8,365 bases of DNA from Clostridia bacterium (GTDB lineage Bacteria > Bacillota > UBA994 > PWPR01), in the NCBI GenBank assembly GCA_003557085.1, contig PWPR01000124.1:1-8365 (forward strand), read 5' to 3'. Below, piece after piece: positions 7,630-8,365 of this stretch (its first letter is position 1; each line of letters opens with the position of its first letter). The notes beneath the pieces were generated by a model, which worked only from the letters and a program-made list of their open reading frames with translations, was not told where the DNA came from and made no database searches. The position numbers and the translations under genes were made by a program.

Positions 7630-8319
7630 TTACTCTTTGTAATCGTAATAATAATTATAGTAATATCCTCTTCTATTGTTCTCTGCAAATGTTAGCACAA
7701 CTCCTAGGATATTCGCATTTACTCGCTCTAGAGTTCTCTTAGTTGCTTTTACTTCATCATGAGTTGATTTTCCTAGGGCAGACACAATTATGACTCCATC
7801 AGCATAACGAGACAATGCAGAAGCGTCTGTTACACTTAAAATTGGAGGAGTGTCAAGTAATATATAATCAAATTGATTGCTCAACTCTTTTAGAGCTTTA
7901 CCCATCTTTTCTGAAGAAAGTATTTCAGATGGCATTGGTGGTAATACTCCTGAAGTAATAATAAATAAGTTGTCCATAGATTCATACTTCTGAATAGATT
8001 GGTCTAATGATATGTTTCCAGCTATAAAATTAGTCAATCCCACCTCATTATTTACGGGAAAAGTTTTATGAATCCTAGGCTTTCTTAAATCGCAGTCAAT
8101 TATTAAAACTCGCTCTCCACTTTGAGCTAAAGTTATTGCTAAGTTTGAGATAGTTGTAGTTTTACCATCCTTCATTCTAGCACTGGTGAATAATAAAATT
8201 TTCTTTTCTTTATCTATGCCTGTATACTCCAGATTTGTTCTTAACATTCGATAGGCTTCTGCAGCAGCTGATTTAGGTTCTCTTAAAGAGATTAGACCAC
8301 CTATGTTTTCCTCTCTCAT
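7630..8319 (-). CDS. cpsD: CpsD/CapB/EpsB-family bacterial tyrosine kinase (BY-kinase)
   Basis: A soluble 229-residue BY-kinase, the catalytic half of a split Wzc-type regulator of polysaccharide assembly. Numbered from the chosen ATG, it shows the oligomerisation motif E21-x2-R24-x2-R27 (EAYRMLR). It also has a P-loop SARMKDGKTT with Lys53, Walker A' LIIDCDLRKP with Asp75 and Asp77, and Walker B YILLDTPP with Asp156. The C-terminal tail GYYYNYYYDYKE has seven Tyr, the expected autophosphorylation cluster. These kinases phosphorylate each other's tails when activated by the cytoplasmic end of a Wzz-like membrane modulator, here encoded just upstream. The cycle controls polymer length and export, and sometimes sugar-nucleotide enzymes. 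I chose ATG 8319-8317 because AAGGAG (8329-8334) lies 9 nt upstream. The TTG at 8337 lacks a site and the ATG at 8328 abuts it. The P-loop is a loose match to the usual SxxPGEGKST. Confidence 0.93.
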   Translation of the reverse strand: MREENIGGLISLREPKSAAAEAYRMLRTNLEYTGIDKEKKILLFTSARMKDGKTTTISNLAITLAQSGERVLIIDCDLRKPRIHKTFPVNNEVGLTNFIAGNISLDQSIQKYESMDNLFIITSGVLPPMPSEILSSEKMGKALKELSNQFDYILLDTPPILSVTDASALSRYADGVIIVSALGKSTHDEVKATKRTLERVNANILGVVLTFAENNRRGYYYNYYYDYKE

Positions 8320-8365
8320 CTCTCTCATCTCCTTCAATCTTAGGTACTACCCCAATAACAGATAG
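8273..8365 (-). CDS. C-terminal end of a Wzz/YveK/CpsC-like chain-length determinant and kinase modulator (partial)
   Basis: The frame entering the window at 8365 is open for 30 codons and ends at TAA 8275-8273. It begins with VIGVVPKIEGDE, which matches the [L/V]xGVIPxx segment found after the second transmembrane helix of Wzz/GNVR-type proteins (the 'LPVLGVIPKI' segment). A short, charged, Arg/Lys-rich cytoplasmic tail follows. Such modulators span the membrane twice and use this tail to activate the separate CpsD-type kinase. The gene overlaps the start of that kinase by 47 nt in another frame, and the modulator-then-kinase order is the standard one in Bacillota. The membrane helices and most of the protein lie outside the window. 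Only about 30 residues are visible, so the call rests on one motif plus gene order. Confidence 0.62.
   Translation of the reverse strand, partial: LSVIGVVPKIEGDERDERGKHRWSNLFKRT
8314..8331 (-). repeat. Tandem 9-bp repeat in the modulator/kinase overlap
   Basis: Two perfect adjacent copies of GAGATGAGA (minus strand; 8323-8331 and 8314-8322), followed by a further GAG. Each copy contains an ATG, giving two in-frame candidate starts for the kinase. The same DNA encodes the tail of the upstream modulator in another frame (a repeated Asp-Glu-Arg). The 9-nt unit keeps both frames intact if copy number changes. Confidence 0.7.
8329..8334 (-). promoter_or_regulatory. Ribosome binding site deciding the kinase start
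   Basis: AAGGAG lies 9 nt before ATG 8319-8317 and directly against ATG 8328-8326, which is too close to be used. It lies inside the coding region of the upstream modulator, so kinase translation probably depends on ribosomes finishing that gene. Confidence 0.65.

Noticed and set aside
8320..8337. TTG at 8337 or ATG at 8328 as the kinase start
   Set aside because: No ribosome binding site precedes the TTG, and AAGGAG directly abuts the ATG at 8328. The ATG at 8319 has a 9-nt spacer.

Overview
The window carries seven genes, five complete and two cut by the window edges, all on the minus strand, so transcription runs from high to low coordinates. There is no forward-strand gene, RNA gene, mobile element or CRISPR array that I can support. 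Base composition is AT-rich (about one third G+C by eye), Arg is mostly AGA, and GGAGG-type ribosome binding sites are present. A separate cytoplasmic CpsD/EpsB-type tyrosine kinase sits next to its membrane modulator. Together these point to a low-GC member of the Bacillota, probably Clostridia-like. The genus cannot be read from the sequence.

Region 1 (8365 down to about 5749) is the tail of a surface-polysaccharide (capsule or exopolysaccharide) operon. It holds the last 30 codons of a Wzz/YveK/CpsC-like chain-length and kinase modulator, overlapping the start of a CpsD-family tyrosine kinase. A membrane-bound CapD/WbpM/PglF-type nucleotide-sugar 4,6-dehydratase follows. A clear Rho-independent terminator, whose stem contains the dehydratase stop codon, closes this unit. 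The kinase/modulator pair would control polymer length and export; the dehydratase makes a 6-deoxy-4-keto-HexNAc precursor. Glycosyltransferases, flippase and polymerase are not in view and would lie upstream, beyond 8365.

Region 2 (about 5748 to 5680) is a short AT-rich spacer with a small perfect inverted repeat. It should hold the promoter of the next unit, though I cannot assign convincing -35/-10 boxes.

Region 3 (5679 down to 1) is a tightly packed operon with gaps of 6, 1 and 17 nt: a LolD/MacB-type ABC ATPase, an 8-TM duplicated FtsX-family permease, a HlyD/MacA-type membrane-fusion adaptor, and an S9-family (prolyl-oligopeptidase-like) serine peptidase cut by the window start. The first three form a plausible MacB-like mechanotransmission exporter. 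The adaptor hairpin tip resembles the TolC-docking motif of diderm adaptors, and the peptidase downstream suggests a peptide-related substrate. Those two points are the most interesting in the window; both are inferences.
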